NCBI GenBank assembly: GCA_018241455.1
Contig: JAFEDW010000024.1
Coordinates: forward strand, 1-14,823
Source: Pseudomonadota bacterium
GTDB lineage: Bacteria > Pseudomonadota > Gammaproteobacteria > Steroidobacterales > Steroidobacteraceae
Direction: 5' to 3'
DNA length: 14,823 nucleotides
The position numbers and the translations under genes are program-made. The notes under the pieces are model-generated. The model ran no database searches. It saw only the letters and a list, made by a program, of their open reading frames with translations, and was not told the DNA's origin. How positions within the stretch are numbered: the stretch's first letter is position 1; each line of letters begins with the position of its first letter. Below are positions 1-7,582 of the stretch, in pieces.

Positions 1-794
1 CTGCGTGGCAGCAGCTCGAAGGAGTTGATGCGCTCGCCCGCCGCGGCCCGCAATCGCGCGAGCAGCGTCACCGCCGCGGCGACATCCGGCACGGCAGCGA
101 AGGCGGTGGCCGTGCTGCGCACCTGCGGCCAGAGCTTCAGCGTCGCCGCGGTGATGATGCCGAGCGTGCCTTCCGATCCGACCAATAGCCCGGTCAGGTC
201 GTAGCCGGTGTTGTCCTTGTGCAGCGCGCGCAGGTGCGTGTACACGCGGCCGTCGGCGAGCACGGCTTCGACGCCGAGCGTCAATGCGCGCGCCATGCCG
301 AAACGCAGCACGTTCAATCCGCCCGCATTGGTGGCCAGGTTCCCGCCGATCTGGCAGCTGCCGGCCGAGCCCAGCTCGAGCGGAAAGAACCGGCCGGCCT
401 CGGCCGCGGCCTGGTGCACGGCGGCGAGCGTACAGCCCGACTCGACGGTCATCGAGAAGTTGGCGGCATCGATTTCGCGAACGCGCTGCATGCGCCGCAG
501 GCCGACGACCAGTTGCGTGCCGGACTCGTCCGGCGTGGCACCGCCGCAGTAGCTGGTGTTGCCGCCCTGCGGCACGACCCCGATCCGCCGTTCGTGGCAC
601 CAGGTGAGGAGCAAGGCCACTTCGGCGGTGCTGCGCGGCAACGCGACCGCCAGCGCCCGGCCCTGGTACAGGCGCCGATGATCGACCAGGAAGGGCGCGG
701 CATCCGCCGCCGCATCGACCAGCACGCCGGCCGGGATCGCATCGTGCAGCGAGCGCAGCAGCGCAGTCGTGTCGCGGTCGGCGGCGCTGGCCAT
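1..794 (-). CDS. FAD-linked D-2-hydroxyacid dehydrogenase (GlcD/Dld-like), C-terminus outside window
   Basis: Only the first 264 residues lie in the window; the family is usually about 460 residues, so the C-terminal substrate/cap domain is missing because of the window edge. The visible part is the PCMH-type FAD-binding domain: PQGGNT...GGATP near residues 75-88 binds the FAD pyrophosphate, GSCQIGGNLATNAGG near 145-159 and GYDLTGLLVGSEGTLGIIT near 197-215 are the other two signatures. The family oxidises D-lactate, glycolate or D-2-hydroxyglutarate and passes electrons to quinone, cytochrome c or ETF; the substrate cannot be told from this half. I chose ATG 794 because the family N-terminus begins about here; no clear ribosome site precedes it, and TTG 797 directly upstream is an alternative. 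It follows the CFA synthase stop by 28 bases, so it may be the last gene of that operon. Confidence 0.85.
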   Translation of the reverse strand, partial: MASAADRDTTALLRSLHDAIPAGVLVDAAADAAPFLVDHRRLYQGRALAVALPRSTAEVALLLTWCHERRIGVVPQGGNTSYCGGATPDESGTQLVVGLRRMQRVREIDAANFSMTVESGCTLAAVHQAAAEAGRFFPLELGSAGSCQIGGNLATNAGGLNVLRFGMARALTLGVEAVLADGRVYTHLRALHKDNTGYDLTGLLVGSEGTLGIITAATLKLWPQVRSTATAFAAVPDVAAAVTLLARLRAAAGERINSFELLPR

Positions 795-822
795 CAAGGC
801 GAAACCAAGCGCAGCGGAAGAC

Positions 823-2148
823 TCAGGCCGCGATGATCGCGGCGCGCCGGCAACCGGGCTTGGTCAGCAGCATCTGCACGTCGCCGAGCGCGCGCTCGGC
901 AAATCCGCCCTCGCAGCTGCACAGGTAGAACTCCCACAGCCGGATGAACTGCTCGTTGAAGCCCAGCTTGCGCACCGCGGCGATCTGCTCGAAGAAATTG
1001 CGTCGCCAGGTCGCCAGCGTGCGCGCGTAGTGCGGGCCGATGTCCTCGAGGTGGAAGATCTTCAGGTCGGTGACGCGCCGCAGCGAATCGGCGATCGCGC
1101 TGACCGAAGGGATGAAGCTGCCGGGAAACACGTAGCGTTGGATGAAGTTCACCGTGCGCAGCTGCGCCTGGTAGGCCTGGTCCTGGATCGTGATCGCCTG
1201 CAGCAACATCGCGCCGCGCTCGCGCAGCAGCGATGCGCACTTGGCAAGGTAGGTGTCGAGGTAGGGCGCACCAACCGCCTCGATCATCTCGACCGACACC
1301 AGCTTGTCGTATTGGCCTGTGAGCGCGCGATAGTCCTCGAGCAGCAGCGTGATGCGGTCCTCGAGGCCGTGGCGCGCGATCTGCTCGCGCGCATACGCAT
1401 GCTGTTCGCGGGAAATCGTCGTGGTCGTGACGCGGCAGCCGTAGTGTTGCGCGGCGTGGATCGCGAGCCCGCCCCAGCCGGTGCCGATCTCGAGCAGGTG
1501 ATCGTCGGGCTGCAACGCGAGCTTGCGGCAGGCGGCGTCGAACTTGGCGCGCGAAGCCTCCGCCAGCGTCGTCGACTCGTCGGCGAAGATGCCGCACGAG
1601 TAGGCCATCGTCTCATCGAGCATCAGCCGGTAGAAATCGTTGCCGATATCGTAGTGCGCGCGGATGTTGCGCTCGCTGCCTTGCCGGCTGTTGGCGTGCA
1701 ACCAGTGGAACAGCCGCAGCAGCGGACGGCTGAAGAAGGTCCAGCGCTGGTCCATCTGATCCATGACGGCGCGGTTGACGAACATGATGCGCGTCAGCGC
1801 CGTCAGGTCGGTGCAGCGCCACAGCCCCTGGATGTAGGCCGCGCCTGCGCCGACGGTGCCGCCGAACACGGTGTCGGCGTAGAAGCGCGGATGCAGCACT
1901 TCGATCGTCGCGCCGAGCGGGCAGCGTTCGGTGCGCGCGCCGTAGCGGCGCTCGGTGCCGCCGTCGACGAGGCGGATTTCGCCGTCGCGCAAGCGTCCTA
2001 GTTGCGCGTGCAGCAGGCGCCGGCTGAGGGCCGCGAGCACGCCCGGCTCGGCCTCCTCGGGCAGTTCAATGTCGGCCGGCAGGATGCTCGGTTTCACGGC
2101 ACCAGTATCCCCCCAAGCGAATGCGGCCGCCAAATACGGCCGGCGCAT
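823..2148 (-). CDS. cfa: Cyclopropane-fatty-acyl-phospholipid synthase family methyltransferase
   Basis: SAM-dependent methyltransferase of 441 residues that would add a methylene group across the double bond of unsaturated acyl chains in membrane phospholipids. Seen: AHYDIGNDFY near 164-173, YSCG with Cys185, SAM-binding LLEIGTGWGG near 218-227, SVEMIEAVG near 285-293, FIQRYVFPGS near 335-344 and FYLCSCEGGFAERALGDVQ near 407-425. These correspond to the CFA/mycolate-synthase fold, including the active-site Glu (Glu290) and the C-terminal Cys region. The family region 'QAI' (Gln317) stands where E. coli Cfa has His-Thr-Ile; this is common in the FIQRY-type subfamily as I recall it. ATG 2148 lies 14 bases after the desaturase stop; GTG 2097, preceded by a run of six G, is a plausible later start. 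Pairing with the desaturase upstream suggests that gene supplies the unsaturated substrate. Confidence 0.93.
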   Translation of the reverse strand: MRRPYLAAAFAWGDTGAVKPSILPADIELPEEAEPGVLAALSRRLLHAQLGRLRDGEIRLVDGGTERRYGARTERCPLGATIEVLHPRFYADTVFGGTVGAGAAYIQGLWRCTDLTALTRIMFVNRAVMDQMDQRWTFFSRPLLRLFHWLHANSRQGSERNIRAHYDIGNDFYRLMLDETMAYSCGIFADESTTLAEASRAKFDAACRKLALQPDDHLLEIGTGWGGLAIHAAQHYGCRVTTTTISREQHAYAREQIARHGLEDRITLLLEDYRALTGQYDKLVSVEMIEAVGAPYLDTYLAKCASLLRERGAMLLQAITIQDQAYQAQLRTVNFIQRYVFPGSFIPSVSAIADSLRRVTDLKIFHLEDIGPHYARTLATWRRNFFEQIAAVRKLGFNEQFIRLWEFYLCSCEGGFAERALGDVQMLLTKPGCRRAAIIAA

Positions 2149-2162
2149 GATTCTTGTTCGCG

Positions 2163-3134
2163 TTAGCGCAGCCGGCGCGCGGGATTCTCACGCACGGCGA
2201 GCGGAATCGGTTTCAGGTCCCAGATGATGCCGCACCAGCTCAGCACCTTCAGCACGTAGAACGTGATGTCGTATTCCCACCAGTAGAAACCCTGGCGCAC
2301 GGTATTGGGATAGTAGTGGTGGTTGTTGTGCCAGCCTTCGCCCAACGTGAGGATCGCCAGCAGCCAATTGTTGCGGCTGGTGTCCGAGGTCTTGTAGCGC
2401 TGCCGGCCGAACACGTGCGACAGCGAGTTGATCGTGTACGTGGCGTGCCAGCACACGACGGTCGAGATGACGAAGCCCCACACCAGCATCTGCCAGCCGG
2501 TGGTGCCGAGCTGTGGCGCGACGTTGTGCAGGATCACGCCCAGCAGGAACATGCCGACGCCGAGCAGCACCGGCACGAAGATGTCGAAGCGATCGAGCCA
2601 GCGCAGCTCGGGGAATTTCATCAGGTCGCGCACCAGCCGGAAATCCGGGGCGAAACCCTTGATCGTCAGGAACCAGCCCGTATGCGAACGCCAGAATCCA
2701 TGTTGCGATGGCGAGTGGACATCGGACTCCCGATCGGAGTTGGCATGGTGATGCCGATGGTGCGCGGCCCACCAGACCGGCCCGCGCTGCACCGCCGAAG
2801 CGCCGAGCAGCCCGAACACGAACTGGCCCGCGCGCGAGGTCTTGAACGTGCGGTGCGAGAAGTAGCGATGGTAGAAACCGGTGATCGCGAACATGCGCAC
2901 CAGGTAGGCGCCAATGGCGACGGCGATGGCCACCGGGCTGACGCCGGTCCAGAACGCGGCGAAGCAGGCCAGGTGCATCAGCAGGAAGGGCACGCTGCGC
3001 GCCCAGTCGACGCGATCGGGCATGTGCCCGCTGGCGATCGCGAGCTTCAGCTTGCTCGTGTCCCAGAATCCGGCCACGACGTCGCGGATGTACGCCCACA
3101 GGCGGAATGACTTGTGATCACCGGCAACAGCCAT
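2163..3134 (-). CDS. Membrane-bound acyl-CoA/acyl-lipid delta-9-type desaturase
   Basis: Di-iron membrane desaturase of 323 residues, the usual size for bacterial stearoyl-CoA-type enzymes. The three histidine boxes are complete: HRYFSH at 89-94, HHRHHH at 125-130, and HNNHH at 269-273, with the extra conserved His in NSLSH (His240). Hydrophobic stretches near 48-86, 184-204 and 213-233 fit the four-helix membrane core with the His boxes on the cytoplasmic side. It would insert a cis double bond into saturated acyl chains using O2 and an electron donor; regiospecificity is inferred from the family. ATG 3134 is preceded by CGGGG eight bases upstream. A 117-base spacer before it is the likely promoter region; CFA synthase follows 14 bases later. 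No residues look missing. Confidence 0.93.
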   Translation of the reverse strand: MAVAGDHKSFRLWAYIRDVVAGFWDTSKLKLAIASGHMPDRVDWARSVPFLLMHLACFAAFWTGVSPVAIAVAIGAYLVRMFAITGFYHRYFSHRTFKTSRAGQFVFGLLGASAVQRGPVWWAAHHRHHHANSDRESDVHSPSQHGFWRSHTGWFLTIKGFAPDFRLVRDLMKFPELRWLDRFDIFVPVLLGVGMFLLGVILHNVAPQLGTTGWQMLVWGFVISTVVCWHATYTINSLSHVFGRQRYKTSDTSRNNWLLAILTLGEGWHNNHHYYPNTVRQGFYWWEYDITFYVLKVLSWCGIIWDLKPIPLAVRENPARRLR

Positions 3135-3185
3135 CTTTTACCCCGGGCCGCCTGGGCGACCTTAAGTCAATTCAGGAACCGAACG

Positions 3186-3214
3186 ACTCTACCGAAGGAG
3201 CCCAAGGCTTGCAA
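3186..3214 (-). promoter_or_regulatory. Candidate sigma-70 promoter for the desaturase-CFA operon
   Basis: Reading the minus strand, TTGCAA (3214-3209) and TAGAGT (3191-3186) are separated by 17 bases. Each matches its consensus at four of six positions. It lies 52 bases upstream of the desaturase ATG in the only spacer before that gene. Spacing is ideal but the boxes are weak, so this is a candidate only. Confidence 0.25.
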
Positions 3215-3251
3215 TCGTTCGCTGCATTTTCAATGACTTGAGTGAACGACG

Positions 3252-4130
3252 TCACACCTGCTGCCGGAGCGCTGCGATGCGCTCCTCGAGCGGCGGATGG
3301 CTCATGAACAAGCGCTGCAAGCCCGTGCCCGGCCCGCCGCCGATGCCGAACGCGGCCAGCTGATTCGGGAGCGACGGTTCATGCGCCAGCTTCAATCGCT
3401 CGAGCGCCGCGATCATGTTGTTGCGGCCCGAGAGGCGCGCGCCGCCCGCGTCGGCGCGGAACTCGCGCCGGCGCGAGAACCACATGACGATCATGCTGGC
3501 TGCGATGCCGAGCACGAGCTGCGTGAACATGACGGTGGCGAAATAACCGATGCCGCCGCGCCCCTCGCCATCGCGCGACAGCGCGCGATCGACGATGCCG
3601 CCGACGACGCGCGACAGGAAGATCACGAAAGTGTTCACGACGCCCTGGATCAGCGTCAGCGTGACCATGTCGCCGTTGGCAACGTGCGTGATCTCGTGGC
3701 CCAGCACGGCTTCAACTTCGTTGCGTTTCATGCCCTGCAGCAGCCCCGAGCTGACGGCCACCAGCGCCGCATCGCGGCGAGCGCCGGTGGCGAAAGCGTT
3801 GGGCTGCGGCGAGTCGAACACGCCGACTTCGGGCATGCCGATGCCGGCCTGCGTGGCGAGGTTGCGCACCGTGTTGACCAGCCATTCTTCGTTGGCGTTC
3901 GAAGGCTTCTCGATGACCTGTACGCCCATCGCGCGCTTGGCCATCCACTTCGACATGCCGAGCGAGATAAGGGCGCCGCCAAAGCCGAACACGGCCGCCA
4001 TGACCAGCAGGCCGTTGTAGCTGCTGCCGTGCACGGCCAACCAGCGGTCGAGGCCGGTGATGCGCAGCACGACCGACAGCACCAGCAGTACGGCCAGGTT
4101 GGTGGCCAGGAACAGGAGTATCCGCTTCAT
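3252..4130 (-). CDS. htpX: Membrane zinc metalloprotease HtpX
   Basis: M48-family protease of the inner membrane, 292 residues, matching the normal HtpX length. It degrades misfolded membrane proteins on the cytoplasmic side alongside FtsH. Two N-terminal membrane helices are near 4-23 and 38-58. The zinc site is HEITH at 145-149 with the third ligand Glu223 in RREFRADAGG; two more helices lie near 160-180 and 197-217. The C-terminal FMSHPPLEERIAAL near 275-288 is also typical. A weak GAGG sits 13 bases before ATG 4130, which is a little far. The 139-base spacer upstream has no convincing heat-shock promoter: a CTTGAA is present but no CCCCAT-like element at the right distance. Neighbours do not suggest a shared pathway; it appears to stand alone. 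Confidence 0.96.
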   Translation of the reverse strand: MKRILLFLATNLAVLLVLSVVLRITGLDRWLAVHGSSYNGLLVMAAVFGFGGALISLGMSKWMAKRAMGVQVIEKPSNANEEWLVNTVRNLATQAGIGMPEVGVFDSPQPNAFATGARRDAALVAVSSGLLQGMKRNEVEAVLGHEITHVANGDMVTLTLIQGVVNTFVIFLSRVVGGIVDRALSRDGEGRGGIGYFATVMFTQLVLGIAASMIVMWFSRRREFRADAGGARLSGRNNMIAALERLKLAHEPSLPNQLAAFGIGGGPGTGLQRLFMSHPPLEERIAALRQQV

Positions 4131-4269
4131 GATGACAAACGCGCCTCGCAGCCAATGGATTGAGTTGAATCCTTCCTTGAGATGATACCGGACTGCCAGA
4201 GTTCAAGACCCTGGAAAACCTTTAGCTTTGACAATGAGTTGCGACGGAAATGCGCAGGCTGCGGCAGCT

Positions 4270-5298
4270 TCAGGACAGCACGGTGCCCAGCACGTGGCCC
4301 ACGCCATAGGTGCAGGCGGCGGCGGCGGCGCCAATCAGCGCCATGCGCAGGCCACCGAGCACCGCGCTGCGGCCGTTGAACAGGCTGAGTGCCATGCCAA
4401 CGGCAAACAGTGCGCCGAGCGTCACGCTCCCTGAAACGTACAGGGCCGTTCCGTCCGCGGCATGCACGAGGTAGGGCAGCAACGGCACCAGCGCGCCCGA
4501 TCCGAACGCGCAAAAGGAAAAAATTGCCGCCGCCCACGGCGAGGCCAGGTCGTCGGGGTTGAGCCCCAGCTCCTCGCGCGCCAGCGTGTTGAGGGCGTGC
4601 TCGGGGCTCGACATCAGCCGCCGCGCGATGCCGCGCGCCTGTTCGAGTTCGACGCCTCGCGCCTGGTAGATCAATGCCAGTTCCTCGGCTTCCTCGGCCG
4701 GATATTCCGCCAGTTCGTCGCGCTCGAGGCCGATCTGGTACTCGTACATCTCGCGTTGCGAACGCACCGACACGTATTCACCCGAGGCCATCGACAGCGA
4801 GCCGGCGAGCAATCCCGCCAGGCCGCTGGTGAGGATGACCTGGCCGCTGGCGCCGGCGCCGGCCACGCCGAGGATCAGGCTGAGGTTCGAGACCAGCCCG
4901 TCGTTGACGCCGAACACCGCCGCACGCAGGTTGTTGCCGCCGGTGACGCTGCGATGGCGCTGGCCGACATCCTGCACGGTCACCGGCATCAGGTGCCCGT
5001 CGACGGCGCCGGCGCCGCTGTACACCGACAGGCCGCGCAATTTCATCGCCGCGAGCACCGGCTTCAGCGCGCGTGGCCCGAGCCGGCGCACCAGCGTGCC
5101 GACCAGGCGCGCACGCGTGCTCGGCCGGAATTCACCGGGGTTCGCGAGCCGTGCCCAGTGCGTCGCCTGCTCTTCGGCCGCCTGCGCGAGCGCGCGAAAC
5201 AGTTGCTGGTGCCGCGGATCGGCGTCTGCGTCGGCGACCACGCGATACAGCCACGCCGATTCGCGCTCGTGATACCAGCTGTCGTGCGGATTGCTCAT
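4270..5298 (-). CDS. VIT1/CCC1-family iron/manganese transporter with ferritin-like N-terminal segment
   Basis: Protein of 342 residues. Residues 8-55 resemble one ferritin/rubrerythrin-like helix pair (HERESAWLYR near 10-19, EEQATHWARL near 42-51). Residues about 120-342 are the VIT1/CCC1 domain: FGVNDGLVSNLSLILGVAGA near 129-148, SMASGEYVSVRSQRE near 169-183, then an acidic cytoplasmic metal-binding segment with many Glu (192-208). C-terminal helices lie near 254-278, 287-306 and 315-340. Family members move Fe2+ or Mn2+ across membranes; bacterial forms with a ferritin-like domain (MbfA) export iron, so iron or manganese efflux is the inferred role. The full two-pair ferritin fold is not evident here, so iron binding by the N-terminal part is uncertain. 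ATG 5298 has no strong ribosome site. It follows the receiver-like gene by 69 bases with no clear terminator. Confidence 0.88.
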   Translation of the reverse strand: MSNPHDSWYHERESAWLYRVVADADADPRHQQLFRALAQAAEEQATHWARLANPGEFRPSTRARLVGTLVRRLGPRALKPVLAAMKLRGLSVYSGAGAVDGHLMPVTVQDVGQRHRSVTGGNNLRAAVFGVNDGLVSNLSLILGVAGAGASGQVILTSGLAGLLAGSLSMASGEYVSVRSQREMYEYQIGLERDELAEYPAEEAEELALIYQARGVELEQARGIARRLMSSPEHALNTLAREELGLNPDDLASPWAAAIFSFCAFGSGALVPLLPYLVHAADGTALYVSGSVTLGALFAVGMALSLFNGRSAVLGGLRMALIGAAAAACTYGVGHVLGTVLS

Positions 5299-5367
5299 GG
5301 CACTGGAGCCACTAGGCTAGCAAACAACGGCCGGCCGGGGCGGCATTTCGGTCCTGGGCCGCACCGG

Positions 5368-5790
5368 CTAGCGGGCGTGCAGGAGCGGTGCGAGGTGCAC
5401 CATCAATCCGGCGCTGAGGATGCGGCTGTCGATGACGGCGTGCGCTCCGGAGCGCATCACGTCCACGGCTTCGCTGACCGCCGGGTTGTCGACCACGACG
5501 AACACGGCCAAGCCGGGCGCAGCTTCCCGCAGTGCGCGGATCAGCGCGCTGGCGGCCATATCGGGCACCGCCAATGGCACGATCGCACAGGCCAGCGGCG
5601 TGCTGCGCGCCAGCGCGATGGCGCTCGCGCCATCGGCGCATTCGCGCATCGACGCCTGCAGCGCCGCCAGCACGCGCCGGATCTCGGCGTCGTCGCGTTG
5701 CCGGACGCACAGCACGACGGGCGATCTCCCGGCCGCCGCGGACGGCGCACCGCCCGCCGGGTGGTCGGTGATTGGTTGCAGCTCTGCCAT
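5368..5790 (-). CDS. Degenerate receiver-domain protein next to fixLJ
   Basis: A 140-residue protein whose region 24-138 follows the CheY/FixJ receiver pattern: first strand VVLCVR near 25-30, a segment AIVPLAVPDM at 69-78 that matches the phosphate-acceptor strand and the following 'MPGM' turn, VFVVVDNP near 97-103, and EAVDVMRSGAHAVI at 107-120, which matches FixJ 'EAMQQGAFDF'. Every phosphorylation residue is lost: the acidic pair is Arg30-Gln31, the acceptor Asp is Pro72, the Thr/Ser after strand four is Val, and the Lys of strand five is missing. It therefore should not take up phosphate. It has no output domain. It lies 35 bases after fixJ, in the same direction, so it may be a partner or decoy of FixL/FixJ. 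The homology call rests on pattern matching by eye; function unknown. Confidence 0.7.
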   Translation of the reverse strand: MAELQPITDHPAGGAPSAAAGRSPVVLCVRQRDDAEIRRVLAALQASMRECADGASAIALARSTPLACAIVPLAVPDMAASALIRALREAAPGLAVFVVVDNPAVSEAVDVMRSGAHAVIDSRILSAGLMVHLAPLLHAR

Positions 5791-5825
5791 GCTGCAAGTC
5801 TGGCGCCAGCTGGCTGGGCGCGTAA

Positions 5826-6452
5826 TCAGGGATTCTGCGTAGCGTCCGCGGAATCGAGCACCATGCGCACCAGCTCGGCCAGTGAACTGGCGTGCATCTT
5901 CTCCATGACGTGCGCGCGATGGATTTCCACCGTGCGTTGGCTCACGCCCAGCTCGGCCCCGACCACCTTGTTGGCCTTGCCGCGCGTGATCAACTGCATG
6001 ACCTCGGTTTCCCGCGGCGTCAGCGTCGCCAGCCGTGTGCGGATCTCGGCGCGTGCTGCCAGCCGCGCGCGCGTTTCGGCATCGCGCGCCATCGCGCGCT
6101 GCACGCGATCGAGCAGGTCCTGGTCGCGAAACGGCTTCTGCAGGAAATCGAAGGCCCCTTGCTGCATCGCCTCGACCGCCATTGGCACATCGCCATGCCC
6201 GGTGATGAACACCACCGGAATCGTCGCGCCGCGGCGATTGAGTTCCTGTTGCAGCTCGAGCCCGCTCATGCCCGGCATGCGCACGTCGAGTACCAGGCAG
6301 CCCGGATCGCGCCGGTCGTAGGCCGCCAGGAAGTCCTGCGCGGAGGCGTAGGCCTGCGCCGGCAGTCCGACCGAGCGGATCAGGAAGCGGAGCGATGCTC
6401 GTACGGCCTCGTCGTCATCGACAATGTGGACACTGGGCGGATGGTTTTTCAT
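5826..6452 (-). CDS. fixJ: FixJ-family two-component response regulator
   Basis: Receiver plus LuxR-type DNA-binding protein of 208 residues, the normal FixJ length. Receiver: acidic triplet DDD at 12-14, phosphate acceptor Asp56 in LVLDVRMPG, Thr84 in FITGHGD, Lys106 in LQKPF. After a linker (about 120-140), the helix-turn-helix runs from LTPRETEVMQLI near 144-155 to VSQRTVEIHRAHVMEKM near 170-186. Phosphorylated by FixL, it would activate microaerobic promoters such as those of cbb3 oxidase or an FNR-type regulator. Its ATG overlaps the fixL stop as ATGA, showing translational coupling. The adjacent cbb3 assembly genes support an oxygen-response role. Confidence 0.93.
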   Translation of the reverse strand: MKNHPPSVHIVDDDEAVRASLRFLIRSVGLPAQAYASAQDFLAAYDRRDPGCLVLDVRMPGMSGLELQQELNRRGATIPVVFITGHGDVPMAVEAMQQGAFDFLQKPFRDQDLLDRVQRAMARDAETRARLAARAEIRTRLATLTPRETEVMQLITRGKANKVVGAELGVSQRTVEIHRAHVMEKMHASSLAELVRMVLDSADATQNP

Positions 6453-7570
6453 GGTTGGGCTCCGGAAACCGCCGGGAGATTGAAATGAAAGCAGCTGCCG
6501 CGCGGCTCGTTGGCGCGCCAGGCGAGCCTGCCGCCGTGCGCTTCGACGATCGAGCGGCTGATCGCCAGACCCAGCCCGGTGCCGGCCGGCTTGGTCGTCG
6601 CGAAGGCTTCGAACAGCCGGTCGCGGATCGCCGCATCGAGGCCCGGCCCGAGGTCGCTGACGCTCATTTCGACGCCGTTGCCGGTGCGTGCCGTGCGCAG
6701 CGTCACGCGGTGTTCGCAGCCCGGGCTCTGCACGGCCTCGATCGCGTTACGCACCAGGTTCAGCATGACCTGCTGCAGCTGGATCGTGTCGCCGAGCACC
6801 GGCGGGAGCGAGTCGGCCAGGTCGATGTCCAGCTGCACGTTGTTGGCGCGCGCGTCCGATTCCGCGAGCACGACCAGTCCGCGCACGACCGCGTTGAGGT
6901 CGAGCAGCTCCTCGCGCGTCTGGCGGCTGCGTACCAGGTCGCGCAGGCGCCTGATGATTTCGCCGGCGCGCAGCGCCTGCGCGCTGATCTGGCGCAGCGC
7001 GCCGACCACCTCACCGAGGTCCGCGCCGGACTGTGAGGCGAGCCGCTCGGCCGCCTGCGCGTACATCGTGATCGCGGTCAGCGGCTGGTTGATCTCGTGC
7101 GCGAGCCCGGTGGTCATCTCGCCCATCGTCGACAGGCGTGCGACGTGCATCAGCCGCTCGCGCGCTTCACGCACCGCTTGCTCGGCCTCGAGGCGTTGCG
7201 TTTCCTGCGCGCGTCGGGCGCTCAGGTCGTGCAGGAAGCCGACAAAGTGCGGCGGATCGTAGCCGTCGATGCGGCCGACGGCGAGCGAGACCGGGAACTG
7301 GCTGCCGTCGCGGCGCAGCGCGGTGACATCGCGGCCCACGCCGATGACCTTCGGCGTGCCGGTGTCGAGGTAGTTCTTCAGGTACCGGTCGTGCCGGTCC
7401 CGGTCCGGCGCCGGCATCAGCATGCTGACATTCTGGCCGATGACCTGTGCGGGTTCGTAACCGAACATGCGCGCGGCGGCGCGATTGAAGGTCGTGACGC
7501 AGCCGCGGTGATCGATGATGATGACTGCATCAACGCAGGCGTCGAGCAGGGCCTGCAGTTCGCCGTTCAC
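6449..7570 (-). CDS. fixL: FixL-like oxygen-sensing histidine kinase (haem PAS)
   Basis: Soluble kinase of 373 residues with one PAS domain (about 4-118), a coiled linker, HisKA (phospho-acceptor His158 in LAHEINQPL) and an ATPase domain (N box Asn275, DLGPG at 306-310, GTGLGL at 330-335). PAS shows the FixL haem signature MPAPDRDRHDRY: His60 aligns with haem ligand His200 of Bradyrhizobium FixL, and Arg80 in VIGVGR with the O2-contacting Arg220. The positions of His214 and Arg206 are Lys74 and Asn66 here. It has no membrane segment, unlike Sinorhizobium FixL. Start GTG 7570 is forced: an in-frame stop (the end of the upstream acidic gene) lies five codons before it. Haem binding is inferred from residues. 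It should autophosphorylate at low oxygen and pass phosphate to FixJ. Confidence 0.9.
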   Translation of the reverse strand: MNGELQALLDACVDAVIIIDHRGCVTTFNRAAARMFGYEPAQVIGQNVSMLMPAPDRDRHDRYLKNYLDTGTPKVIGVGRDVTALRRDGSQFPVSLAVGRIDGYDPPHFVGFLHDLSARRAQETQRLEAEQAVREARERLMHVARLSTMGEMTTGLAHEINQPLTAITMYAQAAERLASQSGADLGEVVGALRQISAQALRAGEIIRRLRDLVRSRQTREELLDLNAVVRGLVVLAESDARANNVQLDIDLADSLPPVLGDTIQLQQVMLNLVRNAIEAVQSPGCEHRVTLRTARTGNGVEMSVSDLGPGLDAAIRDRLFEAFATTKPAGTGLGLAISRSIVEAHGGRLAWRANEPRGSCFHFNLPAVSGAQP

Positions 7571-7582
7571 GACACGGCACGC

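Noticed and set aside
769..2001. Plus-strand open frame of 410 codons opposite CFA synthase
   Set aside because: No motif is visible and it lies opposite a complete methyltransferase.
4131..4269. Sigma-32 type promoter before htpX
   Set aside because: CTTGAA is present, but no CCCCAT-like element lies at the right distance. A TATCAT has no matching -35 box. Nothing else was seen in this spacer.
5299..5367. Terminator after the receiver-like gene
   Set aside because: GGCCGGCC with a following TTGTTT was tempting, but the palindrome has no room for a loop and the T-run is broken.
4462..6321. Plus-strand open frame of 619 codons opposite the VIT transporter, receiver-like gene and fixJ
   Set aside because: It runs across three well-supported minus-strand genes and their spacers and shows no recognisable motif.
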